Positions 5,043 through 6,592 of a stretch of DNA of 6,592 bases are shown piece by piece. The translations under genes and the position numbers were made by a program. Source of the DNA: Pseudomonadota bacterium (lineage in GTDB: Bacteria; Pseudomonadota; Alphaproteobacteria; Rhizobiales; Xanthobacteraceae); NCBI GenBank assembly GCA_023434095.1, contig JAEYTJ010000381.1, forward strand, positions 1 through 6,592. The letters run 5' to 3'. Under the pieces are notes generated by a model. It did no database searches and was not told the DNA's origin. It saw only the letters and a list, made by a program, of their open reading frames with translations. Positions within the stretch are counted from its first letter, which is position 1, and the number at the start of each line of letters is the position of its first letter.

Positions 5043-6592
5043 CCCGGCGTTCCCGCGCCGGGCTGCCAGTCGGTCATAGCAAGCACATTGCCGCCGAGCT
5101 TCTGGAAGGCGCGCTGGCGGCAGGAGAAGACGATGATCTGCTGGTCGCGCGACTGGCGATGCAGCGCGTCGAACATGCGCTCGATGCGGTCGTCGTCGGA
5201 ATAGACCAGCGCGTCGTCGAGAATGACCGGCGCCGGCCGCCCGTCGCGGGCCAGCAGCCGGGCGAAGGCGAGGCGGGTGAGCACCGACAGCTGTTCCCGC
5301 ATGCCGCCGCTGAGGCGGTCCACCTCCTCTTCATGGCCGTTGCGGCGCAGCGTCTGCGGCAGCAGCGTCTTGTCGTCGAAGGTGATGGCGGCATCGTCGA
5401 ACAGCAGGCCGAGCAGTGGAGTGAGTTCGGCCATGACGGGTTTGAGATAGAGATTGCGCGCCTTTGCCCGCGCCTCGTCCAGCGCCGCGGCAAGGCGCTG
5501 GAGCACCCGCACCTCGGCAGCGAAGCCGGCGACGCGGGCCTCCGCGGCGGCGAGCGCCTCCTTCGCCTCGCCCCAGAGTTCCTCCACCGCCTCGTCGGCG
5601 CGGGTACCGATCTGCGCATTGAGGCCGGCGACGGTCTCGCGCAACGCCGCCGCCTCCTTCTCGGCGGCGTCCTCCACCGAGCGGGCGCGGCGCAGCGCGG
5701 CCTCGGCCGTCTCGAGATCGACGACGCCGGCGCGCAGCTTCTGCACCGTCGCCTCCGCGGCGGCGTGGCCGCGTTCGAGGTCGTCGCGGCGGGTGGTCAG
5801 TTCCGCGAGCCGGGCGCCGCGCGTCTCCACCGGACCGAGCAGCGCGTCGATCTGCGCACGCTCCGCCTTCAGCGCGGCAAGCGCCGTTTCCGCCTCGACG
5901 AAGGCCTCGTCCGCGCGGCCGCGCGGCGGTTCTACGGCGCGCAGCGCCTGCCGGGCGAGGGAACGACGTTCCTCCGCCGCGACGAGAGCGGCGCGCAGAG
6001 GAACGAGGTCTTCTTCCGGCTCCGGCGGCGGCAGGCCCTCGCCGGCCGCCGCCTGTTCGCGCAGGCGCGCCAGCCCTTCCGGGGCGAGAAGGGCGAGCCG
6101 GCCCCTCAGCTCCCGCCGCTCCGCCTCGATCTGCTGGGCACGGGCCTGCCGGGCGCGGGCCGCGGCGAGGTCTTCCACCCCGAGCGACGCGAGAAGCGCG
6201 CGATGGCGTGCCTGCGCCTCGTCCAGCCGGCTGTTGCCCCTGGACGGGCGGTTGGAGCGCAGGGTGAGGGTGCCGAGGCCGGGAATGACAAGCCGCGCCT
6301 GCCCGTCATAGCCGCGCTCCTCGCCATCGCCCAACGCGACGGCGTCCATCGCGATGCGGGCGGCGGCGCCGGGCTCATAGGCCATCGCCACCGAAGGACG
6401 CGCTGCCTCTTCCACTGCGCGGAGCCTCGCGATGTCGATTTCCAGCGCCTGAAGCTCGTCGATCGCGCCGGCCGGCACATTTGCGACGGCCAGCGCCGCC
6501 TCGGCCTGTTCCAGCGCGTGGCGGGCGGCTTCCGCGCCGGCGAGGCGCTCGCGCAGCGCCGCCTGCCGGGCCTGCGCCTCGCGGGCGTGATG
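5039..6592 (-). CDS. SMC/Rad50-like ATPase resembling YhaN, C-terminal part, runs off the right edge
   Basis: The frame is open from the right edge (517 codons visible), so the N-terminus with Walker A is outside the window. Counting from the edge, residues 1-65 are Ala/Glu/Arg-rich coiled coil. About 66-113 is a small beta-rich insertion ending VIPGLGTLTL, as in YhaN-type ATPases. Residues 114 to about 380 are long coiled coil. The C-terminal ATPase lobe has the ABC signature LSGGMREQL (427-435), Walker B plus D-loop PVILDDALVYSDDDR (455-469) and a final strand QIIVFSC. No CxxC zinc hook is visible. Such proteins pair two ATPase heads across a coiled coil and usually work with a metallophosphoesterase nuclease of the SbcD/YhaO type in DNA repair; such a gene would be expected upstream, outside the window. 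A GTG at 6478 is just an internal Val codon, not a start. The gene converges on the FAD oxidase and overlaps it by 4 bases; I see no functional link to the catabolic genes. Confidence 0.88.
   Translation of the reverse strand, partial: HHAREAQARQAALRERLAGAEAARHALEQAEAALAVANVPAGAIDELQALEIDIARLRAVEEAARPSVAMAYEPGAAARIAMDAVALGDGEERGYDGQARLVIPGLGTLTLRSNRPSRGNSRLDEAQARHRALLASLGVEDLAAARARQARAQQIEAERRELRGRLALLAPEGLARLREQAAAGEGLPPPEPEEDLVPLRAALVAAEERRSLARQALRAVEPPRGRADEAFVEAETALAALKAERAQIDALLGPVETRGARLAELTTRRDDLERGHAAAEATVQKLRAGVVDLETAEAALRRARSVEDAAEKEAAALRETVAGLNAQIGTRADEAVEELWGEAKEALAAAEARVAGFAAEVRVLQRLAAALDEARAKARNLYLKPVMAELTPLLGLLFDDAAITFDDKTLLPQTLRRNGHEEEVDRLSGGMREQLSVLTRLAFARLLARDGRPAPVILDDALVYSDDDRIERMFDALHRQSRDQQIIVFSCRQRAFQKLGGNVLAMTDWQPGAGTPG
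5041..5064. terminator. Candidate bidirectional hairpin at the convergent gene ends
   Basis: AGCCCGGCG (5041-5049) and CGCCGGGCT (5056-5064) form a perfect 9-bp GC-rich stem with a 6-base loop. It starts within the stop codon of the FAD oxidase and lies in the last codons of the convergent ATPase. There is no T run on either side, so it is not a classical intrinsic terminator, but its position between two converging genes suggests a role in ending or stabilising transcripts. The adjoining GGGCTAGCCC (5036-5045) is a second palindrome sharing one arm. Confidence 0.45.

Noticed and set aside
5454..6311. 285-codon plus-strand frame opposite the ATPase
   Set aside because: Dominated by Ala, Ser and Arg in runs, as expected from the complement of GC-rich coiled-coil codons; no domain.
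5039..6478. Complete 479-residue ATPase starting at a GTG at 6478
   Set aside because: The frame stays open to the window edge with coiled-coil sequence, and an SMC-like ATPase needs an N-terminal Walker A, so the gene is partial.

Overview
The window is very GC-rich, densely coding DNA, probably from an alphaproteobacterium of the Hyphomicrobiales (a Xanthobacteraceae-like genome would fit). That assignment rests only on base composition, codon use and the gene families present, so it is tentative. I see no tRNA, rRNA, CRISPR array or insertion sequence, and no gene-free stretch above 300 bases.

Layout. Minus strand, reading leftward from about 2.8 kb, is a compact operon. It holds a DUF1185/PF06684 'amino acid synthesis' protein (2695-2072), a 587-residue fusion of alpha/beta hydrolase, flavin reductase and Nudix-like domains (2079-316), and the N-terminal part of a luciferase-like flavin-dependent monooxygenase that runs off the left edge (295-1). 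The first two genes overlap by 8 bases and the third starts 20 bases after the second. Divergent to it on the plus strand are a GntR-family regulator with an FCD domain (2849-3544) and an FAD-linked oxidase of the GlcD/D-2-hydroxyglutarate dehydrogenase family (3630-5042). The divergent spacer carries a perfect 12-bp palindrome of the kind FCD regulators bind. At the right, convergent, is the C-terminal part of an SMC/Rad50-like ATPase resembling YhaN (6592-5039), whose stop codon shares a CTAG with the oxidase stop codon.

How it may work together. A luciferase-like monooxygenase needs reduced flavin, which the fused flavin reductase can supply, and the fused hydrolase could act on the oxygenation product. 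DUF1185 has a chorismate-mutase-like fold related to that of YjgF/RidA proteins. The set therefore resembles the pyrimidine-degrading Rut system (RutA monooxygenase, RutF reductase, RutD hydrolase, RutC YjgF-type protein), but with the RutD- and RutF-like parts fused, a LuxA-type rather than RutA-type oxygenase, and a GntR instead of a TetR regulator. I infer an inducible catabolic module for an unknown substrate, possibly with the FAD oxidase handling a downstream 2-hydroxy acid. The ATPase is probably an unrelated neighbour involved in DNA maintenance.

Caution: bases 1 to about 37 look like a corrupted contig end (C-rich homopolymers on the plus strand, poly-G in the reading direction of the monooxygenase), so the monooxygenase sequence there should not be trusted.
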